From positions 1,054,001-1,118,000 of the forward strand of contig JADWQD010000008.1 of the NCBI GenBank assembly GCA_016110215.1: 64,000 bases of DNA, read 5' to 3'. The notes under the pieces were generated by a model, which searched no databases, was not told where the DNA came from, and worked only from the letters and a program-made list of their open reading frames with translations. Below, piece by piece: positions 51,901 through 62,398 of this stretch (positions are counted from its first letter, which is position 1; every line of letters starts with the position of its first letter). A program made the translations under genes and the position numbers. This DNA is from Capronia americana. Lineage: Eukaryota > Ascomycota > Eurotiomycetes > Chaetothyriales > Herpotrichiellaceae.

Positions 51901-53969
51901 ATGGCCACAAAATCACCGCTGAACACAGTCCAAGCGACGCCGCTGAAGGGCGGTTGGGCCGAGGGAGTCTTCGACTCTGAGTTGCTCAAATGGTCGATTG
52001 TTCCAAGAAACATCTCCGCGAAGGACACGGGAAAAACAATCACTCCGCCAAAAAATGTCGAAAAGCCAGCTCCGCTCAGGACTGGTACCTACCGGGGTAC
52101 CAAACTGGCGCTCACGCAGATGACCAAGCGCATTGAGACAAGGTATGCCCAGGCGCATCAAGGTGGGGATATCGCTAACTCGAGACCAGATTCGAATCCT
52201 TCTTCGATGTGGCAGGTTTCGAGACCAGCGTACCCGTGGAGTCCGGCGTCGACCCCAAGGATCTTTACACATTTCAGAAGCCAGGATCCGACAACTACCC
52301 TCCTCATCTGGACATCATCCCAAAGGTCGATCAAGTCAGCCTGCTCAAGATCTTCGACTTCATGCGCTTGTTGGACACGGGTACGCTAATTGGTACGCTG
52401 CTCCCGGACGAGATCCTTGATTTCATCCACGATCATCCCGAGGGTGCAACTCTGGAGGCCATTGAGACACGCAACAAAGAACTTCTCGAGGACAAGGAAG
52501 ATATCTTCGATGAAGACAACATCGGCAGCCGCCCTGACTGGTGGACTGACGCGGTCTTCGCCCAGCAGCAATTGGTCGGGGCAAATCCCACCACCATTCA
52601 GAAGGCATCGCCCTTCTGGGTCGATGGGTTCGCCGAGCTTGCCAAGTCAAACCCGGATATGAACAGCCTCTTTTCGAGCCCGGGTGAAAACTCATTCTAT
52701 GTACAAGATTGCAGCTACTTCCGAAAAGCAGTTGGAGCAGACGACCACGCTGATCTGGTTTCCAATGACGGAGAGAGACACCTTCCCGCGGCGGTGACCC
52801 TTTTTCAACTCACTAAAGAGGGTGTGCTTCATCCGCTGGCAATCGCCATTGACTTCAAAGGGAGCCTAAAGGATTCTGTTGTCATCTTCAACAAGAGGAG
52901 CAGCCCGGCCGATCCGGAGCCGGCGAATGAATGGCCTTGGCGATACGCAAAGACGTGTGCGCAAATCTCGGACTGGTTGAGACATGAGGTCACAGTGCAT
53001 CTGGTCAACACTCACCTGGTTGAGGAGGTCACGATCGTGGCAGCTCATCGAGCCTTCTCAACCACGCACCCGGTATACCGCCTTCTGCAGCCACACTGGC
53101 TCAAGACGTTGTCCATCAACGCGGCAGCCCGAGCCACCCTTGTTCCTAACGTCATCACCAAGATTGTTGGTGTGACAGATCCACAGTTATACTCTTTCAC
53201 CGGGAATGCGTACAAACACTTCGATTGGACGGGCCAATATGTTCCAGAAGATCTGAAGGCAAGAGGCTTCCCTCCCGAGGAGCTGGCCAACAACCCGAAG
53301 TTTCACAACTATGCCTATGGCCGAAACATGATTCTTATGTGGCAGGTTCTTCACAAGTTCGTGAAAGCTGTGATTGCCATTGACATCCACTCTGACGAAC
53401 AAGTGGCAAAAGATAAGGAAATCAATGCTTGGTGTCAGGAGATGCGCAGCGACGACGGCGGACAGCTGAAGTCGTTTCCAGAGATCAAAACGATCGACGG
53501 CCTGGTCGACGCTGTCACGATGTGCATCCACATAGCATCGCCGCAGCACACTGCCATCAACTACCTCCAGAGCTACTATCAGGCGTTCGTCCCCAATAAG
53601 CCTTCCGCGCTGTTCGCGCCGCTGCCGAAGAGCCTTGACGAGCTCAATAGATACGAGGAGGATGACTTGGTGGACGCATATCCAGTCAAGCAGAAGCAGG
53701 CCCGAGAGTGGCTTCTGGCGTCTCATCTTCCGCACCTTCTTAGCTATCGTGTGGCCGAAGACCAGAACCTGTTGAACTTTGCCTTGTCAACTTCCAAACT
53801 CGCCACACTAAACCAGCAGGGTCAACTTGCCGCTGCAGCCGCCCAGCTGTATGCGGATTTGGTGGAGCTGGCGGACGTGTTCAAGAAGAATAGCAAGGAC
53901 ATGGATGACCAGACAAAATCGTATGATGTGATGGATCCCAAGGTCACGGCGGTGTCGATCTTGTTGTGA
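51901..53969 (+). CDS. Lipoxygenase
   Basis: Two exons: 51901-52142 and 52190-53969 with a 47-nt intron, giving about 673 aa. This non-heme metal dioxygenase forms hydroperoxides of polyunsaturated fatty acids (oxylipin synthesis). The metal-binding helix HLVNTH (His about 351 and 356) sits in the typical stretch VNTHLVEEVTIVAAHRAF, followed by HPVYRLLQPHWLKTLSINAAAR. The second metal helix, HIASPQHTAIN, supplies His534 and Asn538. The C-terminal carboxylate ligand would be a Leu (VSILL), unlike the usual Ile or Val. No signal peptide is apparent, unlike secreted Mn-lipoxygenases, so it is probably intracellular. The N-terminal part lacks an evident PLAT beta-barrel, as in other fungal lipoxygenases. 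Iron versus manganese cannot be decided. Confidence 0.93.
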
Positions 53970-54495
53970 TGCGCTGGGTGACACAGAAGCTGTAGGTGGG
54001 ACGGGACATTAGCCAGCCACGCTCCTTTAAGAGGCCATTCTTAACCGCATGTGTATGAAGCAGCAAATAATTCTCTTCAATAATATTTACATCGCAAGAT
54101 TAATGCAGTATCTGAGTATAGTAATTATTAGCAAGCTCTGCTCGAGATGTCCTGCGCCGTTCGTCATTCTCTCCGGCGAGGCTGCAGGATCAGGGCCACA
54201 GTCAGCCTTCCCCTCACATCGGCATTTGAAACCCTAGAGCTGAAATCATCATTTGCCGATGTCCATTGGTGGTGGGGTGTTGACCATTTCCACTTAATGC
54301 TCAACAGAGGCCGCCTCGTCGCCGGGAATTGCCATTTCGAGAGATATAGATTAGACTGGTAGATGACCTTGGATGAAAGTATTTTAGCAAACGCCTCACT
54401 CAAGATCGGTGCCGATTGTTTTCCTTCTGCATTGTTGACCACACCGGAAGTGAAGGAAGCGCGAAAAAGACCATTGTTCTGCATATCAGCTAAAA
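53970..54495. other. Intergenic, no gene recognised
   Basis: About 530 bp between lipoxygenase and SDR genes on the same strand. An AT-rich stretch at about 54055-54130 probably contains the lipoxygenase polyadenylation signal (AATAATATTTAC). Confidence 0.4.
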
Positions 54496-55371
54496 ATGGA
54501 GGCCTTGACGAAGATGTTCTCACTGGCCGGCAAGACGGCTGTCGTGACGGGCGGCACAAGAGGAATAGGCGCTGCTATGGCAATTGCCCTGGCCGAAGCT
54601 GGGGCCGATATCATTCTTATCCAGGTATGAAAGGCTGCTATTCGAGAGGGTGCACTACATTCGCACGATGTCTTGATATGGGGTAGTTATACTGATGACT
54701 GGTGGACTGGGCAGAGGGACGAAAGCAACAAGAAAACACACGATCAAATCCAACAACTCGGCCGCAAGGCCACCATCACCACAGCAGATCTCACCGACCA
54801 AGACGCGGTATCGAAAATCATCCCTGATCTCGTCAAGGCCGGCCACGACATGCACATCCTCATCACATGTGCGGGGATCCAGAAGCGACATCCCGCACAC
54901 CAATTCCCCCTGGACGACTGGAACGCAGTGCTACAAGTCAATCTGACGACCGTGTTTACTCTATGCCGAGACTTCGGCGCCTATCTCTTATCCAAACCCG
55001 TGTCGGCCTCGGGGTCGCGGGGCGCAATCATCAACGTCGCGTCCCTCTTGACCTTCCAGGGCGGCATCACGGTCCCCGCGTACGCGGCCTCCAAGGGCGG
55101 TGTCGCGCAGCTCACCAAGGCGCTGAGCAACGAGTGGGCGAAGGAGGGCATCAACGTCAATGCCATTGCGCCGGGTTACATCGAGACGGACATGAACGAG
55201 GCGCTGATCGCGAATGAGACTCGTGCGAGGCAGATTCTGGAGAGAATCCCCGCGGCGCGCTGGGGCACGCCCGAGGACTTTAAAGGCGCGGTGGTGTTTT
55301 TGGCGAGCGAGGCGAGTAGGTACGTTAGTGGGGAGGTGCTCACGATTGATGGAGGGTGGATGGGACGGTGA
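54496..55371 (+). CDS. Short-chain dehydrogenase/reductase (2-deoxy-D-gluconate 3-dehydrogenase-like)
   Basis: Two exons: 54496-54624 and 54715-55371 with a 90-nt intron, giving 261 aa. The NAD(P)-binding TGGTRGIG (18-25), NAG-equivalent ITCAGIQ, catalytic Ser in NVASLLTF, YAASK (Tyr, Lys) and the C-terminal GEVLTIDGGWMG are all intact. Overall sequence flow (SLAGKTAVVTGGTRGIG, IQKRHPAHQFPLDDWNAVLQVNL) resembles the KduD-type 2-deoxy-D-gluconate or 2-keto-3-deoxygluconate dehydrogenases, so sugar-acid oxidation is a possible role. A second in-frame ATG at 54514 (MFSLAG) could be the start. It is not linked to any obvious partner gene. Confidence 0.92.
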
Positions 55372-56218
55372 GACGATGCGAATCGACTTTTCATTTTGGT
55401 TGGGTTTGGGTTGGCAAAATTGCATCTGCGGCGCAACCAACGGGCGAAAATCAACGAATGGTGAGTTTCGAATGACGGGCGAGTGCGCTGTGCCTGGCTG
55501 TGTAAGTCATTCGAAACGCGGGAATATTACCGAAGCTCTACCGAATCGCACTGCAATCACAGCCTCTTTCAAACATCTGGCACCAGCGAGCTCAGTCGTC
55601 AACAAAGCGGGTGAGACCTGCGCGAGGTCGAAGTGCTGGCTATCGTGTACAGCCACCTGAACCAGAGCTTTGGCGCTAGCAGACTACCCCGACACGATGT
55701 CTTTTCTTCGACACGAAAGAAAATCTGACAGACCTTGTCGACTTCATTTCTCCTACGATTCAGTTGCAAGCATGCCTGATCTCAAACTTTTATCGCATGC
55801 AATACGCGTGTTCACAACGTCAGCTGGCCTCGGAAGGTGAAGTTCATTTTCGCCATCGGCAACGCCCAAAGCTGCCGCGCGGGTCTCACCTGTTCGGACC
55901 AAAATTGTCCTGTTCACCGGTCTCCGAAATGTGACCTTCTCGGTGATACCTGGAATCACCTGCCAACCCGCCCAATGACGCTCAATAACTATGGGCTATT
56001 CGGCAACATGTGACGTTCGTTCTGTTCTGCGAGTGAACATATCTCGCGAGGTCACGTGCACCTCGAGCGAGCGTTATTGAGCCCGTTATTCAGCTGTTCA
56101 CCCGGCCCAGCTATTCAGGCACCGTGGTCCCGAGTATACAAACGGTCTTTGATCTTCTTGACTTTCGAGCCTTTCTTTCTTTCTTTCCCGTTCGTTGTTT
56201 CTGCTTCCCTACCGAGAC
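55372..56218. promoter_or_regulatory. Ferric-reductase upstream region with CTTT tract
   Basis: About 850 bp with no gene. A pyrimidine tract with CTTT repeats (about 56171-56187) lies just before the ATG, typical of fungal 5-prime leaders, and a TATACAAA-like element is near 56135. Confidence 0.4.
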
Positions 56219-58495
56219 ATGGCACTGCTGGCTTCCCAAAGAACGCCTTTGTCTGACTCTTTGTCCGAGGACAAGACTCGCCCACCAAGCTACCTTTCAC
56301 AGAGTCTTGTTGGCCGGGCACAAAGAAGTTTCAACCCAACGGCACAGGCATCACCACCGCCAGAAGAGATCTCGCAACGGTGTTCCCATTCTCGCCCTTC
56401 ACTTGCACACCGAACCCGTATACCCGCTCAAGAAGATCACGACGACAACATGGACAAACTCGCCAGAATGCTCGGAGATGCGCTGAATACTATCTCGGAG
56501 CTCTCTCACTCTCACAGCAATACATCGAAGACACCGAACCCGTTGCCTCGTAAGAGAGATCTGTTGTCGGATGGCAACATCAGCTACAGGGCTGCTACTG
56601 CCATGCTCACAGGCACAGGCACAAGCACCACTCCCACGGTCAGTCGACCCTACGTGGCGGCAGCAGTGGTCGGGGGGAGCCCTAGCAATGCCCCGACCTC
56701 GGCTCCTTTCTACACCGGCCTCAACGGCGTCAATCTCGAAATGGACCAGAAGCTCGTCCAGATGCTGTGGCTGTCAATCGTCGCGGCCGTGCTTGTCGTG
56801 TTCGCCATCCGCCTGGCGCAGCTGTTCGTCTCATACATCCGCAACATCCACTGCATGACGACCGAACGCCCTTCGCAACAGAATTACTTCAGTGTCGACC
56901 GCTCTCGGCTGTGGGCATGGCTGAAGAAACACCTCATTTACGCCCCGCTGGGCAAGAAGCGGCATAACCGCGAGTTGCAGCTCTCTGGCGCAGTCAACTA
57001 CGGCACGCTGCCCAGCCGCGTGCACACTCTGATCCTGGTCCTCTACGCCGCCACGAACATCATCTACTGCTTGATTCTCGATTGGCACAATCCGCAAAAA
57101 GGCGCCTTGTACGCCGAGTTGCGTGGGCGCAGCGGCATCCTCGCCACAGTCAACCTGATCCCGCTGATCGTCCTGGCGCAGAGAAACAACATCGCGATCC
57201 CGATCCTGCGCGTCAGCTTCGACACCTTCAACCTCTTCCACCGGTGGATAGGCCGCTTGGTGGCTGTCTTGTCGCTCATCCACTTCTTCGCGTGGCTGGC
57301 CGCGTATAAACTGGCCAAGGGAGATCAGGCGACAATCCGGATCTTCAAGAATGCTCCCTTTCTCGACTACGGCCTGCTCGGCTTGGTTGCAATCGTCATC
57401 CTGCCGTTGCATTCCCTGTCGCCTATTCGGCACGCTTTCTACGAGACATTCCTGCACCTTCACCAATCATTGGCGTTTCTCTCTCTGCTTGGAATCTACG
57501 TCCATCTGGACATCATGCATCTGCCTGCGTATCCTTCGATCTTGACGGCTGTGCTGCTCTTTCTTGGAGAGAGGGTCTTCCGCATCGGTCGTATCGTCCA
57601 TCTCAATTATTCACGCAACGGTGGGATGACCACAGCCTTCGTCGAGGCCCTCCCCGGTGAGGCGTGCCGAGTGACCTTTCAGTTACCGCGACAAATCACC
57701 ATTCGACCAGGGAGTCACATGTACGCGTACCTTCCTTGCGTCTCTCTGTGGATGTCGCATCCCTTTTCGGTCGCGTGGACGAATGTGGAGTCAGAACCTC
57801 CCATTGCGGGTCACGATCTCTTGCCCCAACGACCTTCCACGCCAAACTCACTAGAACGTCAATCAGTCATGAATCTAGTGAGACAGGCACCGACGAGTGT
57901 GTCGCTGATTATGGTTGCGCGCACGGGCATGACGAAACAACTGTACGACAAAGCTCGCGCAGCTCCAGACGGGCAACTCAAATTGCGAGGCTTCCTCGAA
58001 GGGCCCTACGCCGGGCATGACTCGTTGGTCAGCTACGGCACTGTGGTCATGTTCGCGGGTGGCGGCGGCATCACGCACCATTTGATCCAGATCCGGCATC
58101 TGCTGGCCGGTGCAAGGGCTCAAACGGTTGCGACGCGACGAATCGTCCTCGTCTGGTCGATCCGCGATGTGGAGTGCATGGAATGGGTGAAGCCGTGGAT
58201 GAACGAGATCTTACACATGGAGGGACGACGAGAAGTGCTGATGATCAGGGTGCATGTGAGCAAGCCGACGAGGCGGATCGATCAGAACAAGAGCAAGAGC
58301 AAGCCGACCATGCAGATTATACAGGGCAGGTGCGATCCTGGCGCTGTGCTCGATGAGATCTTGCCAACCAGGATTGGCGCCACTATGGTGAGCGTGTGTG
58401 GGCCGGGGGTTTTGGCTGATGAAGTCAGAGCCGCGGTCAGGAGCAAGATACGGCTGGGGAACTTGGAGTTGAACGAGGAGAGCTTCACCTGGTAA
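56219..58495 (+). CDS. Ferric reductase-like transmembrane flavocytochrome
   Basis: Intronless, about 758 aa from the ATG at 56219. An unusually long Ser/Pro/His-rich N-terminus (about 150 residues) is followed by a first membrane helix (LWLSIVAAVLVVFAIRLAQL). The ferric-reductase domain has paired heme-ligand His spaced by 13 residues in two helices: H-RWIGRLVAVLSLI-H and H-QSLAFLSLLGIYV-H. Then come an FAD-binding domain with RPGSHMYAYLP and HPFSVAW, and an NADPH-binding domain with FAGGGGITHHL and a C-terminal VSVCGPGVLADEV. It moves electrons from NADPH through FAD and two hemes across the membrane, as in FRE-type metalloreductases or NOX-like enzymes. No signal peptide is apparent. No permease or oxidase partner is adjacent. 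Confidence 0.93.
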   Translation: MALLASQRTPLSDSLSEDKTRPPSYLSQSLVGRAQRSFNPTAQASPPPEEISQRCSHSRPSLAHRTRIPAQEDHDDNMDKLARMLGDALNTISELSHSHSNTSKTPNPLPRKRDLLSDGNISYRAATAMLTGTGTSTTPTVSRPYVAAAVVGGSPSNAPTSAPFYTGLNGVNLEMDQKLVQMLWLSIVAAVLVVFAIRLAQLFVSYIRNIHCMTTERPSQQNYFSVDRSRLWAWLKKHLIYAPLGKKRHNRELQLSGAVNYGTLPSRVHTLILVLYAATNIIYCLILDWHNPQKGALYAELRGRSGILATVNLIPLIVLAQRNNIAIPILRVSFDTFNLFHRWIGRLVAVLSLIHFFAWLAAYKLAKGDQATIRIFKNAPFLDYGLLGLVAIVILPLHSLSPIRHAFYETFLHLHQSLAFLSLLGIYVHLDIMHLPAYPSILTAVLLFLGERVFRIGRIVHLNYSRNGGMTTAFVEALPGEACRVTFQLPRQITIRPGSHMYAYLPCVSLWMSHPFSVAWTNVESEPPIAGHDLLPQRPSTPNSLERQSVMNLVRQAPTSVSLIMVARTGMTKQLYDKARAAPDGQLKLRGFLEGPYAGHDSLVSYGTVVMFAGGGGITHHLIQIRHLLAGARAQTVATRRIVLVWSIRDVECMEWVKPWMNEILHMEGRREVLMIRVHVSKPTRRIDQNKSKSKPTMQIIQGRCDPGAVLDEILPTRIGATMVSVCGPGVLADEVRAAVRSKIRLGNLELNEESFTW

Positions 58496-60036
58496 GGCAG
58501 ATGTTTTAGTCCTGAAAATTCGGGTCCAGCTTTTTGATCGCTTCGCTTTGTTGCCTAGCGCCAGAAGATGGGATGGATAATGAATCAACGTAGTTAATTT
58601 CGCTTCATACACCGGACCTTTCCGCTGTCTGCTGGTGATGTCAGGGTCTCGTCTCGGTGTAGGTCCCAAGTTCGGCCCTAAGCTGAAAGGCGAATAAGGG
58701 CAGGAAAGTTGGTTCTCCAGTCATGTCTTATGTTCGGCATTCGGCGCTCTGATTGTCTCTTTCGCTTCGTTAGGGTGTGCGCAGTTAGTTAGTGGAAAGG
58801 ATGCCCTCTCTCCGGGCGATCGACCAGGCAAGCCCTGAATTCAGCATTGGAGAGACAGGTAAGTGCCAAATACATACTGCTGGAACTACCGTCATGAGAA
58901 TTATGTCCTGAATATTACCTGCGATGACTAGAGAAATGACTGAGCATCCTGTGTTGTGGCAAGGTGACTTGAGAAATTACGGACCATTGAGTGGTGTGGC
59001 AATCAGGCCAACAAGAGAGCGGCTGGGAAGCGTGATACCATGGTTAATGTTCACGCCCTTATTTGATGTGAGAACTGAACTGGTCCAAGATCTTTCGTCC
59101 TACAAGTCTACCGAGATGGTGGGGGTTCCCTCATTTCGACATGCTGATGCTGTGGCTGTGGGTTCAAGAACGCCTTGCAGGATCATTGATGGGTGCTAAA
59201 GCTTCCGCGTGTGGTGTTGTGGGTAGAAAGCAGGAAGTTCTCCAGTGAAGTAAAGACTGATCGAAAGGTAAGAGTTGTGCGTGGAGAGTGAGTACCGAAG
59301 GAGTCAGTGATGTGAAAGTGACTGAGAGGTGAGAGCGACCCGATTCGGTGTCGGTTTTTGTGTCCTGGCGCCGATTTTGAGGCTTAGCGATTGCCTCGCA
59401 GGACTCCCCCACATTGATCGTCCAATGATGATTGGTGTCCTGGATTCGCGTGTGTCCTGACATCAGGCGTGCGGAAGCTTCGACTAGTTCACGATACAGA
59501 GGACTCTGCTGTGCAAGAAAACTGACTCGACTCGCAATTCACATCAATGCTCACTCTTCTGCCCGCGGCACTTTTGTAATCCGCGTTTCAGCCCGAACTT
59601 CAGTGGTACGCCACTCTGGCCGTTAGTTGCCTGTACCTTGAGAAAATCGAGGCTAACTCACTTCTGCTCTTCCTGTTGAAGGCGCTCCTATAATCCTTGT
59701 ACACGCTGTCCTGCTCGGTAGTAGCAACTCTGACTCTGGTCCACTGGCTCCTGGAATCCGGTGATCCACCCGACGGTACCACGGCTGTGGAGAGACCGCA
59801 AGAGAGCAGACAATGCCTCAATGACTACCGGAATCTAGCCACATTGTGGTAGTCAAGAGAAAAATATGGAGATACATCTTGGAATATGGCAAAAGCTCTC
59901 CGGTTGAAAGGGCTGATTCGACCTGGGTCAGTGTTCATTGAGGACTTTTGGCGAGGTGGGAATCGGCTAGGTATATAACAATGCCACCCTCTGCCAAAGA
60001 TTCCACTGCGCATAGAGAAGCAATTCTGATCAGATC
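58496..60036. promoter_or_regulatory. Intergenic with HET-gene TATA
   Basis: About 1.5 kb with no recognised gene. GTATATAA at about 59971-59978 lies 60 bp before the HET gene ATG and is a plausible TATA box. The other short frames lack domains. Confidence 0.45.
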
Positions 60037-62398
60037 ATGCAGTCCTCACATACGTTGAAGTACAATCGCACACAAGTGGGCACAATGTTGTGCAGCGAGT
60101 GCATCAAGCTCTTGTCGGTGGTAAAGAATCATCCACCAGGAGATTGGATCGGCGTTAGGCCAAGGCTGTTCGATTATCCCGAAGATGAAGATGCGTGGGC
60201 AGGTTCTCACCATGTCGAACCCTACAGTTTTCTCAACGCCGCTCGGGAAAGATGCTACATTTGCTCCACCATTTACAGAGACTGCAGTGTCGAGATACGA
60301 GCGCAGGGCAGGTCGTTTCGCACCTTCTACTCCCTCAAGGTGGCAGTTGTTGAATCAGCACCTCGGCCTGGGGACAATCATTATACCCTAGACTTTACAA
60401 TCGAGATATTGGATGGGGAAGATCCTATTGCAGAGCAACAAGTCTTTGACTGCAATGGCACTTTCAAAATCATTCCGAGCAAAGGTACCTCTTTGTCATA
60501 CCTGCGCAAGCTACCATCGAACTGACCCTCTTCTGATCAGAAATATCTGCGTCCGGGAAGCAACTCGCGCTTACTCCCAACACTTTTACGGGAGAATGTG
60601 AGGAACAGGTCCGGCGATGGCTTGAAAATTGTGGTCGAACACATGTTCGGTGTACCCAGGACTGGAGAACGACAGATAGTTCTCCAGCGCGCCTCTTGAA
60701 CGTTCAACCCACCATGGGAGATCATTTCCGGCTTGAGACACTACCAAAAAATACCCAGCCTCCGACATACGTGACCTTGAGCCATTGCTGGGGCGCAGGA
60801 ATGACTGCAACCCTGACCAGAAGCAATGAAGGAGACTTAGTAAATCGCTGCACCTCGATCAAATCCCTTCCCCAAAGATTCCAGGATGCAGTGGCTATCG
60901 CCAGGTGGATGCGGATCGATTATCTCTGGATTGACGCCTTATGCATCATGCAGGATTCAAAGGAAGGTAAGTTTTCTTCCTTCAGGATTTGGAATCACTC
61001 TTGATTTCTTGGCCTCCACTTGATATCCGTACCAGCTAACGAATACTCCCAGATTGGCTATCGGAATCGGCGAAAATGGGGGACATATACACGAATTCGT
61101 ACTGCAATATCGCTGCCACAAGCGCCGACCCTCACAAAGGTTGCTTTACAAGCAGACTTGTATCAATGGTTGAGCCATACGCGATCTCAGACCCCCAACT
61201 TTGCGAAGAAACAGCAACATACGTCCTTGGTTATGACGATTTTTGGAGCAATAGCCTGCTCGACGCTCCGCTGCACGCGCGTGGTTGGGTTCTCCAGGAG
61301 CGTCTGCTCAGCCCACGCACTATACACTTCGGTCAAGAGCAGATGTTCTGGGAATGTCGATGTGAGATGGCGTGCGAAGCATATCCAACAGGAATTCCAC
61401 AACAGTTCCGCAATCGCCGGACAAATGTTTGGAGGCAAGCGGACGAAATGCTAGACCCAGAGAACACTCGCAAGCCCGGCTGGAATCCATGGCAACTGCT
61501 CCCGAGATTGTCTTTGACAAAGCAGAAGCCTGAAACCGCCGACTTTACGCGAATCTACGAGATTTGGAGCAAGGTTGTCGAGACTTACATGGAGTGCAAG
61601 CTCAGTTTTCCCGAGGACAAACTCGTCGCCATCTCTGGCATTGCTCAAAAAGTGGCAATAGCAACGGGCGAACGCTACGTGGCGGGTCTGTGGGACAATT
61701 CAATGTTGGCACCCAGTCTTCTCTGGTATGTCCTTGGCCGCCGACAAGCCGACGGAACTTCCTCAATCCGAACCGCTATTGAGGGCCGTCGAGGTTATCG
61801 TGCTCCTTCATGGTCCTGGGCCTCACTGGAAGCCAAGGTCATATGCAATTGGCCTGCGGCTTGCGAGCAAGTGTTGGTCAACATCGTGAAGACAAACATC
61901 TGTCAAGCCAAGGGGAGTAAGCTGGGCAGAGTGCTATCTGCCCAAATGCATATCCGAGGTCATCTTTTCAAGGCGATTCTATCCGTTGTCAATAAATCAC
62001 TGGACGGATCCTTCGAAGAAGATGGACGGTACTCGCTACGGCTTCTCAACAATGACGAACAAGATCAGTTGACTGTGGCCGAGCGAAAACCCAAAACCAT
62101 GGAGCCCACCATATACCTCGACACGGCGCTGATGCCTGAGCGCACCTGCACCGAGGTTTACCTGCTGCCAGTGTGTTTGGGCTGGCGAGGACGGTCTAGA
62201 AATCTGACGACGAGGTTGGCCGGCCTACTGCTGGCCAAAGCCGCGTTCAGCACATCGAAAGCCGAGTTTGTGAGAGTAGGCGTCTTCGGCATGGATCAAG
62301 ACCAAGCGTCTATGTTATATGGCGCCGGTTCCGACGAGCCCGGCGTTTTTCAGAAGAGTCCCAACAGGCCCGATGAAAAGACAATTCTTCTCGTGTGA
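60037..62398 (+). CDS. HET-domain protein (heterokaryon-incompatibility type)
   Basis: Three exons: 60037-60484, 60541-60966 and 61053-62398 with introns of 56 and 86 nt, giving 739 aa. The HET domain (about residues 220-370) has its three blocks: PPTYVTLSHCWGAG, RIDYLWIDALCIMQDSKEDW with SAKMGDIYTNSYCNIAATSA spliced across the second intron, and APLHARGWVLQERLLSPRTIHFG. The N-terminus has a Cys-rich start (CSECIKLL, RCYICSTIYRDC) typical of this class. HET proteins trigger cell death on recognition of non-self, and many relatives have unknown roles. The C-terminal ~350 residues carry the usual YRAPSWSWASLE motif and no NACHT or repeat domain. An ATG 16 codons downstream (MLCSEC) is an alternative start. 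Confidence 0.93.

Noticed and set aside
51302..51922. 206-codon plus-strand frame before the lipoxygenase
   Set aside because: Runs out of frame into the lipoxygenase start, no domain; more likely promoter and leader.
52175..52205. GATTCGAATCC as a tRNA T-loop
   Set aside because: It lies across the lipoxygenase splice acceptor and no cloverleaf partners are present.
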